Below are positions 56,010 through 64,000 of a stretch of 64,000 nucleotides of DNA, in pieces. The number at the start of each line of letters is the position of its first letter. Positions within the stretch are counted from its first letter, which is position 1. This DNA comes from Dyella telluris (lineage in GTDB: Bacteria; Pseudomonadota; Gammaproteobacteria; Xanthomonadales; Rhodanobacteraceae), in NCBI RefSeq assembly GCF_014297575.1, contig NZ_CP060412.1, forward strand, positions 806,001-870,000. Reading direction: 5' to 3'. Both the position numbers and the translations under genes were made by a program. The notes below the pieces were generated by a model, which worked only from the letters and a program-made list of their open reading frames with translations, had not been told where the DNA came from and made no database searches.

Positions 56010-58112
56010 ATGCGTCGCAAGCCAGCCACCCCATCGCCCGTCCTCGACCGTGCCGCCCCCGAGCTCTACCTCAGCCGTGAGCTGGCGGCGCTCGAGTTCA
56101 ATTTCCGCGTACTGGCGCAGGCTCGCGACCTGCGCATCCCGCTGCTGGAACGCCTGCGCTTCCTGAGCATCGTGGCGAACAACCTCGACGAGTTCTTCGA
56201 GGTTCGCGTAGCCATGCTCAAGCACCACCACATGTTCGGCTCCGCCGCACCCGGACCCGACGGGCTGTCGTCCGGCGATTTGCTCACGCGCATCCGCAAG
56301 CGCGTGCTGGACCTGGTCGACCAGCAGTACGACACCTGGCAGCACGAACTGCGCCCTGCTCTGGATGCCGAGAACATCCACTTCCTCACGCGCGACGACT
56401 GGACGCCGCTCCAGAAGCGCTGGCTGCAGGGCTATTTCGAAAACGAAGTGCTGCCCGTGCTGTCGCCGCTGGGACTGGACCCGGCGCACCCCTTCCCGCG
56501 CATCCTCAACAAGACACTGAACCTGGCCGTGGTGCTGAAGGGCCGCGATGCTTTCGGGCGCGAAGGCCACATGGCGCTGGTGCGTGCTCCGCGCTCGCTG
56601 CCACGCATCATCCGCTTGCCGGACGAGGTGTGCGACGGCGGTGATCACTACATCTTCCTGGCCGAGCTGCTGCAGGGCTTCGTCGACCTGATGTTCCCCG
56701 GCTTCAAGGTGGCCGGCTCGTACCAGTTCCGCGTCACGCGCAACAGCGAGCTAATGGTGGAAGAAGCCGAAGTGGACAACCTTGCCCGTGCGCTCAGCGA
56801 AGAGCTGATCGGCCGCGGCTACGCGCGCCCGGTGCGGCTGGAGATCGGCAACGATTGCCCCAAGGCCATCGTCGCCATGCTGATCGCCAACTTCGAGCTG
56901 GAAGAAACGGACGTCTATCGCTGCGACGGCCCGGTGAACATCATCCGCGCCGGCACCATTTATGACGGCCTGGATCGCCCGGAGCTGAAGTTCCCCCGTT
57001 TCATCCCGCAGCTACCGGCAGCCTTCAACGGCACTCTCTGCAAATTCGACGTGCTGCGCCAGCGCGACGTGCTGCTGCACCACCCCTACGAATCCTTTGC
57101 CGCGGTGATCGACCTGCTGCGCCAGGCCTCGCAGGACCCGGCCGTACTTGCCATCAAGCAGACGCTTTACCGGGCCGGCGTGGACACGCCATTGGTGGAC
57201 CTGCTGGTGGAAGCCGCCCGCAACGGCAAGGACGTCACGGTGGTGATCGAGCTGCGCGCGCGGTTCGACGAAGAGGCGAACATCCGGCTGGCCACCCGCC
57301 TGCAGGAAGCCGGCGTACAGGTGGTCTATGGCGTGGTCGGCTACAAGACACACGCCAAAATGCTGCTGATCGTGCGCCGCGAAGACGAGGTGCTGCGCCG
57401 CTACGTGCATCTGTCCACCGGCAACTACCACCAGTCGAACAGCCGCAGCTACACCGATATCGGCCTGATGACCTCAAACCCTGGCGTGGGCGAGGACCTG
57501 CACAAGATCTTCCAGCAGCTCTCGGGCCTGGGCCCGGTGATCGAGCTGAAACACCTGTTGCATTCGCCCTTCACCCTCTATCGCGGGGTGCTGGAAAAGA
57601 TCGAGCGCGAGACCGCGCACGCGGAAGCGGGCCGGCCTGCGCGCATCGTCGCCAAGCTCAATGCGCTCAACGAGGCGCAGGTGATCCAGGCCCTGTACCG
57701 CGCCTCGCAGGCCGGTGTGGAGATCGACCTGATCGTGCGCGGCGCATGCACGCTGCGCCCGGGTGTGCCCGGGGTATCCGATCGCATCCGCGTGCGCTCC
57801 ATCGTGGGGCGCTTCCTCGAGCACAGCCGCGTCTACTGGTTCGGCAACGATGGCGCGCCCGAGCTGTACTGCGCCAGCGCGGACTGGATGGAGCGCAACC
57901 TGAAGCGCCGTATCGAGGTGGCCTTTCCCATCCTCGATGAGGCACTTGCCGCGCGCGTCTACGAGGAAACGCTGGCCAATTACCTGGCCGACAACACCGA
58001 AGCCTGGCTGCTGGACGACAGCGGCCACTACACCCGCGCCGAGCCCGGTGAACAGCCACCGCACAGCGCGCAGCAGTGGCTGCTGGCGAAACTGATACCC
58101 AGCGTGGTGTAG
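56010..58112 (+). CDS. ppk1: Polyphosphate kinase 1
   Basis: 700 residues. Makes long-chain polyphosphate from ATP. N domain (YLSRELAALEFNFRVLAQAR), the autophosphorylated His in GYKTHAKMLLI, and the HLSTGNYHQ and SADWMERNL regions of the phospholipase-D-like core. The ATG at 56010 is chosen by homology; a GTG at 55968 is the other option. It follows phoR and precedes ppx. Confidence 0.96.
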   Translation: MRRKPATPSPVLDRAAPELYLSRELAALEFNFRVLAQARDLRIPLLERLRFLSIVANNLDEFFEVRVAMLKHHHMFGSAAPGPDGLSSGDLLTRIRKRVLDLVDQQYDTWQHELRPALDAENIHFLTRDDWTPLQKRWLQGYFENEVLPVLSPLGLDPAHPFPRILNKTLNLAVVLKGRDAFGREGHMALVRAPRSLPRIIRLPDEVCDGGDHYIFLAELLQGFVDLMFPGFKVAGSYQFRVTRNSELMVEEAEVDNLARALSEELIGRGYARPVRLEIGNDCPKAIVAMLIANFELEETDVYRCDGPVNIIRAGTIYDGLDRPELKFPRFIPQLPAAFNGTLCKFDVLRQRDVLLHHPYESFAAVIDLLRQASQDPAVLAIKQTLYRAGVDTPLVDLLVEAARNGKDVTVVIELRARFDEEANIRLATRLQEAGVQVVYGVVGYKTHAKMLLIVRREDEVLRRYVHLSTGNYHQSNSRSYTDIGLMTSNPGVGEDLHKIFQQLSGLGPVIELKHLLHSPFTLYRGVLEKIERETAHAEAGRPARIVAKLNALNEAQVIQALYRASQAGVEIDLIVRGACTLRPGVPGVSDRIRVRSIVGRFLEHSRVYWFGNDGAPELYCASADWMERNLKRRIEVAFPILDEALAARVYEETLANYLADNTEAWLLDDSGHYTRAEPGEQPPHSAQQWLLAKLIPSVV

Positions 58113-58191
58113 CCACGCTGCAAATCCGCGCTACTCGCCCCCGTCCTCGCGTGAGAGAATCCACGTCTAGCAGCCCGGAACGAGCCCCCGC

Positions 58192-59709
58192 ATGAGCCAA
58201 GGCGATCAGATCCAGATCAAGGACGGCGAACTGATTGCTGCCGTCGACATGGGCTCCAACAGCTACCACATGGTGGTGGCCCGCGTAGAACACGGCGAAC
58301 CCCGCGTGATCGACCGCCTGCGCGAAACCGTGCGCATGGCCGCGGGCCTGCGTGCCGACGGCACGCTGGATGCGGAGCATCGCGCCCGCGCGCTCAACTG
58401 CCTGGCCCGTTTCGGGCAGCGCATTGCCGGCGTGCCCTCCATCCGCGTGCGCGCCGTGGCCACCAACACCGTGCGCCGACTGGCCTCGCCACAGACCTTC
58501 CTCACCGCCGCAGAAACCGCGCTGGGCCACCCGGTGGAAATCGTCTCCGGCCGCGAAGAAGGCCGACTGATCTTCCTCGGCGCCTCGCACGACCTGCCCG
58601 CCTCGCGCGAAAGCCGCCTGGTGATCGACGTGGGCGGTGGCAGTACCGAGTTCATCATCGGCCGCGGTTTCGCGCCGATGCACACGGAAAGCGTGCAGGC
58701 CGGCTGCATTGCCTCCACGCTGCGCTTCTTCCCCGGCGGCAAGCTCAACCGCAAGCGCTGGCAGCGCGCCAACAACGAAATCGGCGTGCTGCTGCAACAG
58801 TTTTCCGAGGACTACCGCGAATCGGGCTGGATGGAGGCCTACGGCTCCTCCGGCACGGCCAAGGCCATCGGCTCGGTGGTGCAGGCCATGAAGCTTTCCG
58901 ACGATGGCATTACGCCCGCGTCGCTGGCAGCGCTGCGCGATGCGCTGCTGGCCCAGGGACAGATCAATGCCCTGAAGCTCCCCGGCCTGGGTGAAGACCG
59001 TGCACCGGTGATTGCCGGCGGCGTGGCCATTTTCGAAGCCGCTTTCGAAGCGCTGGGCATCGAACGCCTTCGCGTGTGCGCCAGCTCGATGCGCGAAGGC
59101 CTGCTGTGGGATCTGCTTGGTCGTGCCGGCGGCAGCGATCCGCGCACCGCCAGCATCGACGCACTGGCCAACCGCTATGGCGTGGATCGCGCCCAGGCAC
59201 GTCGCGTGGAATCGACCGCGCTGATGTTCTTCGACCAGATCGCCCGCATCTGGAAGCTGGACGCCGAGGCGCGCGAATGGCTCTCCTGGTCGGCTCGCGT
59301 GCACGAAATCGGCCTGGCCATCGCCCACAGCCAGCACCATCACCACGGCGCCTACATCCTGCGCCATGCCGACCTGGCCGGCTTCTCGCGGCAGGAACAG
59401 CAGCTGCTGGCAGCCATCGTGGAGTCACACCGGCGCAAGCCGGACAAGGCCACCTTCCTGGCGCTGCCGCAGCGCTATCGCCTGCTGGCCCGCTACATCA
59501 CCGCCCTGCTCCGCCTGGCCGTACTGTTCCGTCGCGCGCGTCGCGCCGAATCGCTGCCACCGATGCAGCTGGCCGCCACCAGCCAGCGCATGCGCCTGAC
59601 GGTGCCCTCGTCCTGGCTGGACCAGCACCCGCTCAGCGAGGCCGACCTGGAACAGGAGCAGGCCCCCATGAACGAGCTGGGGCTGCTGCTGGAAGTCCAT
59701 CCTTCCTGA
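58192..59709 (+). CDS. ppx: Exopolyphosphatase
   Basis: 505 residues. Releases phosphate from the end of polyphosphate. ASKHA fold: AAVDMGSNSYHMVVARV, RLVIDVGGGSTEFIIG, SSGTAKAIGS, and a C-terminal HD-like helical domain (WSARVHEIGLAIAHSQHHHH). It balances ppk1 and is probably cotranscribed with it. Confidence 0.96.
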   Translation: MSQGDQIQIKDGELIAAVDMGSNSYHMVVARVEHGEPRVIDRLRETVRMAAGLRADGTLDAEHRARALNCLARFGQRIAGVPSIRVRAVATNTVRRLASPQTFLTAAETALGHPVEIVSGREEGRLIFLGASHDLPASRESRLVIDVGGGSTEFIIGRGFAPMHTESVQAGCIASTLRFFPGGKLNRKRWQRANNEIGVLLQQFSEDYRESGWMEAYGSSGTAKAIGSVVQAMKLSDDGITPASLAALRDALLAQGQINALKLPGLGEDRAPVIAGGVAIFEAAFEALGIERLRVCASSMREGLLWDLLGRAGGSDPRTASIDALANRYGVDRAQARRVESTALMFFDQIARIWKLDAEAREWLSWSARVHEIGLAIAHSQHHHHGAYILRHADLAGFSRQEQQLLAAIVESHRRKPDKATFLALPQRYRLLARYITALLRLAVLFRRARRAESLPPMQLAATSQRMRLTVPSSWLDQHPLSEADLEQEQAPMNELGLLLEVHPS

Positions 59710-59798
59710 CCTTCACCGGTACGGCCGCCGTGCCGCCCCGGCCAAGAAACCGCTATGCCGCGTATGATGTCCTGATGCCACACGCCGCCCGACCTGCC

Positions 59799-60482
59799 AT
59801 GACCCGACTCCTGCTCGCCGCGCTCCTCCTGCTGCCATCGTCCGCCCTGCTCGCCCAGGCCAAGCCTGCCGCGACGACACCCGCTGCCACGGCACACCCG
59901 GAGGTCGTGCTGCATACCTCGCAGGGCGACATCACGCTGGAGCTGTATCCGGACAAGGCGCCCAAGAGCGTCGCCAACTTCCTGCAGTACGTACGCGACG
60001 GTTTCTACAGCGGCACGGTGTTCCATCGCGCCATTCCCGGGTACCTCGTGCAGGGCGGCCTTTACACCCGCGACCTGCAGGCCAAGCGCACGCGCTCGGC
60101 CATTCCCAGCGAAGCGGACAACGGCCTCTCCAACCTGCGCGGCACCGTCGCCGTGGCGCGCGGCGCGGATCCCAATTCCGGCACGGCGCAGTTCTTCTTC
60201 AACCTGGTCGACAACCGCCGCCTCGATTTCGTGGGCAACCAGAGCGGCCTGACCTGGGGTTATGCCGTGTTCGGCAAGGTCATCAAGGGCATGGACGTGG
60301 TCGACAAGATGGCCGCGCTGCCCACGCGCGGCCTCGGTCCGTTCGCCGGTGACGTACCCAATCCGCTGGTGGTGATCGACAGCGCCACCGTCGTGGGCGA
60401 AGAGCCCGCGGCCGCACCGGCTGCCGCTCCGCAGCAGCCGACCGCCGAACCGGCCAAGAAGGCTGGCGGCAAGAAGGGCTGA
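59799..60482 (+). CDS. ppiA: Cyclophilin-type peptidyl-prolyl isomerase, exported
   Basis: 227 residues. Signal peptide (to SALLAQA), then a cyclophilin domain: YPDKAPKSVANFLQYVRDGF, TVFHRAIPGYLVQGG, NSGTAQFFFNLVDNRRLDF, WGYAVFGKVIKGMDVVDKM. The C-terminal tail is rich in Ala/Pro/Lys. The short loop before the GTAQFFFNL segment and the lack of tryptophan there are typical of bacterial forms. Alternative ATG at 59775. It lies six bases before lpxH, an arrangement like ppiB-lpxH in E. coli. Confidence 0.92.
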   Translation: MTRLLLAALLLLPSSALLAQAKPAATTPAATAHPEVVLHTSQGDITLELYPDKAPKSVANFLQYVRDGFYSGTVFHRAIPGYLVQGGLYTRDLQAKRTRSAIPSEADNGLSNLRGTVAVARGADPNSGTAQFFFNLVDNRRLDFVGNQSGLTWGYAVFGKVIKGMDVVDKMAALPTRGLGPFAGDVPNPLVVIDSATVVGEEPAAAPAAAPQQPTAEPAKKAGGKKG

Positions 60483-60488
60483 GGCACG

Positions 60489-61217
60489 ATGGCAACGCTG
60501 TTCATTTCCGACCTGCACCTGGACGACAGTCGTCCCGGCATCACGCAGCTGTTCGAGGCGTTCCTTGCCAGCGACGAAGCGCGCGCCGCCGATGCCGTGT
60601 ACATCCTCGGTGACCTGGTGGAAGCATGGGTCGGCGACGATGACGACGCCGAACTGCCGGGCCGCATCGCACACGCCACCCGGGCGCTCGGCGAACACGG
60701 GGTGCCGGTGTATTTCATCGTGGGCAACCGCGACTTCCTGATCGGCAAGGCTTTCGCCGAACGCGCCGGCCTGACCCTGCTCGACGACGGCACCGTGCAC
60801 GAGCTGTACGGCCGCCCGACCCTGCTGATGCACGGCGACGTGCTGTGCACCGATGATGTCGCCTATCAGGCGCTGCGCACGCAGGTGCGCTCGCCCGCGT
60901 GGCAGGCGCAGGTGCTGGCTCTTCCGCTGGAAGCCCGTCGCGCGCTCGCCGCCAAGGCACGCGCGGAGAGCAAGGCCCACACCAGCAGCACCATGGAAAC
61001 CATCATGGACGTCAACGCCGCAGCCGTGGCCGACGCCATGCACAAGGCCGGCGTCACGCGACTGATTCATGGCCACACCCATCGCCCGGCCATCCACCGG
61101 TTCGAGCTGGATGGACAGCCCGCCGAACGCATCGTGCTGGGCGACTGGTACGAACAGGGCTCGGTGTTGCGCGTCACGCCGGATGGCGTGGAGCTGCAGG
61201 GCCTTGCCCTGTCTTGA
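60489..61217 (+). CDS. lpxH: UDP-2,3-diacylglucosamine pyrophosphatase
   Basis: 242 residues. Lipid A step releasing lipid X. Metallophosphoesterase motifs: LFISDLHLDD, YILGDLVEAW, VGNRDFLIG, LMHGDVLCTDD, HGHTHRPAIH. Standard length. It follows the cyclophilin gene by six bases, so both are probably translated from one mRNA. Confidence 0.96.
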   Translation: MATLFISDLHLDDSRPGITQLFEAFLASDEARAADAVYILGDLVEAWVGDDDDAELPGRIAHATRALGEHGVPVYFIVGNRDFLIGKAFAERAGLTLLDDGTVHELYGRPTLLMHGDVLCTDDVAYQALRTQVRSPAWQAQVLALPLEARRALAAKARAESKAHTSSTMETIMDVNAAAVADAMHKAGVTRLIHGHTHRPAIHRFELDGQPAERIVLGDWYEQGSVLRVTPDGVELQGLALS

Positions 61218-61267
61218 TGGACGTCGATCACCCGCCGCGTGCGACGGGTGATCTTAGGCAGACGCGA

Positions 61268-61855
61268 TCAGTGTGACTGCAGCGCGTTGTGGAAACCCTG
61301 GCTGTTGAGCAGGCTGTTGCTCAGCTTCAACACGGCATTGGACAAGGTCTCGTAGTAGTTGTCCGCCTTGTACGACCGACCGAAATTGGTCGCACCGCCA
61401 CCCGCTACGCCCTGCCACAACACCTTGCCCGCCTTGTCGGTCATCGTCACGTAGACGGTGATGTTGCCGACGTACTGGTCGGTCTCGTTGACGAAGAAGT
61501 CGCGGATCTCGCCGGACACGACGACATCACCGCCCGTGTCGACCACGTCGAGGCCCGCCTTGCCGAAGGTTTCCTTCACGTGATCGGTCAGGAACGCCGC
61601 CACGTTGTCCTTCGTGGTGACCTGGCGCACCGGATCCTTCTCGTGGTTCTCGGCAATCAGTGCGGGATTCTTGCGGGCATCCGTGAACCCGTTGAACTGC
61701 ACTTTCACGTTGCCGATGCCGTTGAGGTCGATGGCACCGAACTCGGCGAAACTCTGCGTCGGCGACCACACCAGCGGAATGTCACTCAGGCTCTTGGAAG
61801 CCATGGCACTGCCGGACGCGGCCAGCAGCGCTGCGAACACAAGACGCTTCAACAT
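61268..61855 (-). CDS. Exported protein of unknown function, YajG-like architecture
   Basis: 195 residues. GGGGGAG before the ATG at 61855, then a signal peptide (to AMASK; no lipobox Cys). The rest has a mixed alpha/beta pattern with VQFNGFTDARKNPALI, ETFGKAGLDVVDTGGDVVVSG and ITVYVTMTDKAGKVLWQGV, resembling the fold of YajG/DUF4410-type envelope proteins. The family is not firmly recognised. It is isolated, 29 bases from the terminator region of the next gene set. Confidence 0.6.
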   Translation of the reverse strand: MLKRLVFAALLAASGSAMASKSLSDIPLVWSPTQSFAEFGAIDLNGIGNVKVQFNGFTDARKNPALIAENHEKDPVRQVTTKDNVAAFLTDHVKETFGKAGLDVVDTGGDVVVSGEIRDFFVNETDQYVGNITVYVTMTDKAGKVLWQGVAGGGATNFGRSYKADNYYETLSNAVLKLSNSLLNSQGFHNALQSH

Positions 61856-61971
61856 CGATCTCCCCCTTTCCATGTTTCGATGATGGTGCAGGCGGATGCG
61901 CCTGCATCCGCGCGGCCCGTAACCGGGCTGCCGGGCATTCTAGTCGAGGACGTGGCGCCACCGCCCCAGAA

Positions 61972-62002
61972 AAAACCGGCTGCACAAGGTGCAGCCGGCG
62001 TT
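61972..62002 (-). terminator. Intrinsic terminator of the YXWGXW gene
   Basis: CCGGCTGCAC-AAG-GTGCAGCCGG with a T-run on the minus strand, about 30 bases after the stop at 62031. Confidence 0.85.
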
Positions 62003-62030
62003 CTTCCTTGCAAGCGCCCGATGGAAGCGA

Positions 62031-63236
62031 TCAGCGGTGTTCGTCGGGCCCGCTGTGATGCGGCGCCTGTGCGTGCGGCTGAGGCTGCGCATGCTGCTGG
62101 GGCTGCGGATGCGGTGCCGGCGCCGGGCGAGGTGCCTGTTGCGCGTGATACTGCGGAGCCTGTGCGTGGTACTGCGGCGTCGGCGCGCGGTTCTGGGGCG
62201 CCTGGACAGCCCGCGATTCGTGCGCGGCGTAGGACGGCTGCGGCGCACTTTCCGCGCGATAGCCGCCGCCCGGAGTGGGCGTTTCACGCGTATAACCGGC
62301 ATGGCCTGCCGACGGCGCACCTTCATTCGGGCGCCCGCCATTCGGGCCATGGGAAGCCCCGTTCGCGTGCGGCGCGAAACCCGACGAATGCAGGGCCATG
62401 TTGTCGCGCGGCTGCTGCACCGGCGCATTGGCGCGCTGGGCATTCATCGCCGCGGGCGTCGGCTGGCCCGTCGCGCCGCGCGTCGGGCCTTCGCCCGCGC
62501 CATTGAACGCACCGGCACGCGGTGTGGCCGCCACCGCCGGCGCGCCGTGATTGAACGACGCGCGCATGCCCTGATTCTGGCTGGCCATGGTGCGCTGCTG
62601 CTCCTGCGCCGCCACCGGACCGGCGTGGCGCTCGCGCGCGAAGCCCTGCTCCTGCGCCGTCGGTCGCGCGGCAATGCCGCCCTGTCCGCCGTTGAAGCTC
62701 GTGCGGTTGACGTTGACGTTGTTCACCACCGTGCGGTTGTAGACGTTGGTGATGTGCACGTTCTCGATGTGGTTCACCGAGCGGTTGTAGTAGAACGAAC
62801 CGCCGCGCCAGTAACCGCCTGCATAGCCGACACCGCCATAGCCGTAGCCGTAGTTGATGCCGCCGTAGAAGCCCACGTGCGCACCCCAGTAGCCGCCATG
62901 GAACACATACACGCCACCGGCCCAGCCCCAGTAACCCGGGGTCCACAGCGCGCCGACGTAGGGCGGCATCACCCAGGTGCCCGGAACCCAATAATAGCCG
63001 TCACCATCCCAGGCCCAGTAGCCCGGCACCCAGATGTAGCCCGGCGCGGGAATCGCAGGCTGCGCGTATACCGGCAGCGGCGGCGGTGCGATGCCCACCG
63101 AGATGCCGACGGACACGCTGGCGTTTGCACTCCACGGAAACGCCGCCGTGGTAGCCAGCGCCATCGCGACGACCATGGAGCGCAGCAGGCCGCGATGCAG
63201 CAAAGCCCCGCGGCGATCAGATTGGATCCTCACCAT
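62031..63236 (-). CDS. Exported YXWGXW-repeat protein with Gln/His/Pro-rich tail
   Basis: 401 residues. Signal peptide (to ANASVSV), then aromatic/glycine repeats at about 60-150 (PGYIWVPGYWAWDGDGYYW, PGYWGWAGGVYVFHGGYW, a YxWGxW pattern), an Asn-rich stretch (NRTVVNNVNVNR) and a disordered tail of Gln, His, Pro and Ala. The tail is not conserved in sequence. Probably a surface or matrix protein; the function is unknown. GGGAGAGG before the ATG at 63236 supports the start. Its own terminator follows. Confidence 0.75.
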   Translation of the reverse strand: MVRIQSDRRGALLHRGLLRSMVVAMALATTAAFPWSANASVSVGISVGIAPPPLPVYAQPAIPAPGYIWVPGYWAWDGDGYYWVPGTWVMPPYVGALWTPGYWGWAGGVYVFHGGYWGAHVGFYGGINYGYGYGGVGYAGGYWRGGSFYYNRSVNHIENVHITNVYNRTVVNNVNVNRTSFNGGQGGIAARPTAQEQGFARERHAGPVAAQEQQRTMASQNQGMRASFNHGAPAVAATPRAGAFNGAGEGPTRGATGQPTPAAMNAQRANAPVQQPRDNMALHSSGFAPHANGASHGPNGGRPNEGAPSAGHAGYTRETPTPGGGYRAESAPQPSYAAHESRAVQAPQNRAPTPQYHAQAPQYHAQQAPRPAPAPHPQPQQHAQPQPHAQAPHHSGPDEHR

Positions 63237-63538
63237 AACGCCTCTCCCGTGAAGTGGGTCCTCGGTCAAGGTAACGCGGGAGTTGCCTTGCCGTCGTACG
63301 CCATGGAGCGCCACGGGTTCGGCGGGATTCAGCAGCTTGGCTGGTGAGTGAATGGTTTCTTGCGTGGTTCTGTCGATGAAGTGCGCGTTATGACTTGGTA
63401 TGGACCAGGCGTGAAGCGAATGCGTGGAGTCTGGTAAGCACCTGGCCCTTTGGGCGAATCGGGATTTGTGCACGCGAGAGCCGCCGTCGTGGGCCTCGCC
63501 GGAACGAGAAGCGCGAACCATTCCTCTCGCTCGCAAAG

Positions 63539-63569
63539 CCGTCATTCCGGCGCAGGACGGAATGACGGA
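63539..63569. repeat. R5-like hairpin
   Basis: CGTCATTCCGGCGC and GGACGGAATGACG arms with a short loop. The ends GTCATTCC/GGAATGAC match the outer part of the R5 pair at 11525-11614. Confidence 0.6.
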
Positions 63570-63603
63570 GTTGAGCGTGCTGCCAGAACCGCACATCTCC
63601 ACA

Positions 63604-63634
63604 CCAGACGCGCAAAAAGCCCACTAGGGGCTTC
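63604..63634 (+). repeat. Degenerate copy of the tRNA-Ser terminator segment
   Basis: CCAGACGCGCAAAAAGCCCA, then CTAGGGGCTT, matches CCAGATACGCAAAAAGCCCC...ACTAGGGGGCTT at 63867-63897 with a few changes. The hairpin part is shorter, and no tRNA is recognisable before it. Confidence 0.5.
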
Positions 63635-63838
63635 GTTGAATGACGCTGTTTCGTGGAGGTCGGGATTGTTCGGCTCATCCATGAGCCTCACCCTTCCGCG
63701 CTTCGCGCTCCAGGGCCAGCCTGCGGCTGTCCAAATTTGCTCCAGGCAAAATTGTCGACTGCGGAGGCAGGATGCCGAAGCGAACATCGGCACCGCCGAT
63801 GGCCCGAAGGGCGAGGTGCAGGATGCACCGAGTTACCA

Positions 63839-63868
63839 GAGGGTTCGTCCACACTTCTCTCTCCGCCA
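63839..63868 (+). pseudogene. Inverted remnant of the tRNA-Ser 3' end
   Basis: GAGGGTTCG, eight unrelated bases, then TCTCTCTCCGCCA. The real tRNA-Ser on the opposite strand has GAGGGTTCG, six bases, then TCTCTCTCCGCCA. So the T-arm start and the acceptor end with CCA are copied in inverse orientation, with the middle diverged. It is too short to be a functional tRNA. Confidence 0.6.
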
Positions 63869-63920
63869 GATACGCAAAAAGCCCCACTAGGGGGCTTTTT
63901 GCGTATCTGGCGGAGAGAGA
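63856..63920. repeat. 30-bp perfect palindrome with tRNA-Ser terminator
   Basis: Arms at 63856-63885 and 63891-63920 are perfectly complementary around a five-base loop ACTAG. The inner 16 bases (CGCAAAAAGCCCC type) form the tRNA-Ser terminator hairpin with a T-run; the outer 13 are the tRNA 3' end and its inverse copy. The terminator can work in both directions. Confidence 0.85.
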
Positions 63921-64000
63921 GGGATTCGAACCCTCGATAAGGCTTTTGACCCTATACTCCCTTAGCAGGGGAGCCCCTTCGGCCTCTCGGGCATCTCTCC
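63908..64000 (-). tRNA. tRNA-Ser (anticodon GCT)
   Basis: 93 bases with encoded CCA; the 5' end falls exactly on the last base of the window. Acceptor GGAGAGA/TCTCTCC, anticodon arm CTCCC-CTGCTAA-GGGAG giving GCT, a long variable arm (TATAGGGTCAAAAGCCTTAT) and T-arm GAGGGTTCGAATCCCTC. Class II serine tRNA structure is complete. No upstream promoter can be seen because the window ends here. Confidence 0.95.

Larger units (their letters stand above)
63237..63855. other. Gene-free stretch before tRNA-Ser
   Basis: About 620 bases without a supportable gene. It contains an R5-like hairpin (63539-63569), a degenerate copy of the tRNA-Ser terminator (63604-63634) and the start of a tRNA-like remnant (63839). 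The rest shows nothing recognisable on either strand. Confidence 0.65.

Noticed and set aside
63653..63940. Small plus-strand open frame running into tRNA-Ser
   Set aside because: Its C-terminal part is the tRNA sequence read as protein, a well-known artefact.

Overview
This window is a high-GC, almost entirely chromosomal core segment of a gammaproteobacterium. The gene orders and protein styles (murJ-ribF-ileS-lspA-ispH, folK-panB-panC-panD-pgi, bamC-dapA | gcvR-bcp, phoB-phoR-ppk-ppx, two-arm intergenic repeats) suggest the Xanthomonadales/Lysobacterales, most likely a Rhodanobacteraceae member such as Dyella, Luteibacter or Rhodanobacter. That placement is inference from remembered gene order, not a database result. 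The cell is Gram-negative: LspA, a BamC-like lipoprotein, a BepA-like protease, LpxH and an LpxO-like enzyme are all present. No phage, transposase or CRISPR array is visible. Accessory content is limited to a broken HigBA-type toxin-antitoxin pair and many non-coding repeats.

Layout. 1-5.7 kb: repeat doublets, a sterol-desaturase-like membrane enzyme, a secreted GH92 alpha-mannosidase, a glycine-zipper protein, a higB (frameshifted)-higA pair and tRNA-Thr(CGT). 5.8-13.3 kb (minus strand): ispH, lspA, ileS, ribF, murJ, divergent from rpsT. 13.8-14.9 kb: a gene-free, repeat-packed gap. 14.9-17.6 kb (minus): obgE, rpmA, rplU and a DUF2059 protein. 17.7-23.6 kb (plus): uvrA, a thioesterase, a DUF4139 protein and an enoyl-CoA isomerase-like crotonase. 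23.7-33.97 kb: mainly minus-strand operons (sulfurtransferase-NudL-DUF1289; FKBP isomerase; DUF1684; mutL, amidase, tsaE, nnr) with one plus-strand enoyl-CoA hydratase. 34-41 kb: queG (plus), then pgi, panD, panC, panB, folK and pcnB (minus). 41.2-49.8 kb: tRNA-Glu(CTC) and fdxA (plus), bamC-dapA (minus), then gcvR, bcp, phoH, thiD, an LpxO-like gene and an ECF41 sigma factor with its carboxymuconolactone-decarboxylase-like partner (all plus). 49.9-51.8 kb (minus): NAD-type isocitrate dehydrogenase, an AhpD-like protein and grxC. 52-61.2 kb (plus): BepA-like protease, phoB-phoR-ppk-ppx, a cyclophilin and lpxH. 61.3-64 kb (minus): two exported proteins of unknown role, repeats and a complete tRNA-Ser(GCT) ending at the window edge.

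How the parts work together. Several blocks are tight operons with start/stop overlaps: uvrA-thioesterase, sulfurtransferase-NudL-DUF1289, nnr-tsaE, pcnB-folK and AhpD-like-grxC. The pantothenate genes form one run. The phoBR-ppk-ppx block joins phosphate sensing to polyphosphate turnover. The ECF41 sigma factor and its partner each carry a matching promoter-like site (TGTCAC, 17 bases, CGTC), consistent with an autoregulated module.

Most unusual features: the paired ECF41 promoters; a 30-bp perfect palindrome containing an inverted copy of the tRNA-Ser 3' end plus its terminator; 109-base repeat units in two direct doublets; a roughly 600-base segment bounded by 65-base inverted repeats; and a purine-rich two-arm repeat at three gene ends. 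I did not find a clearly new multi-gene system.
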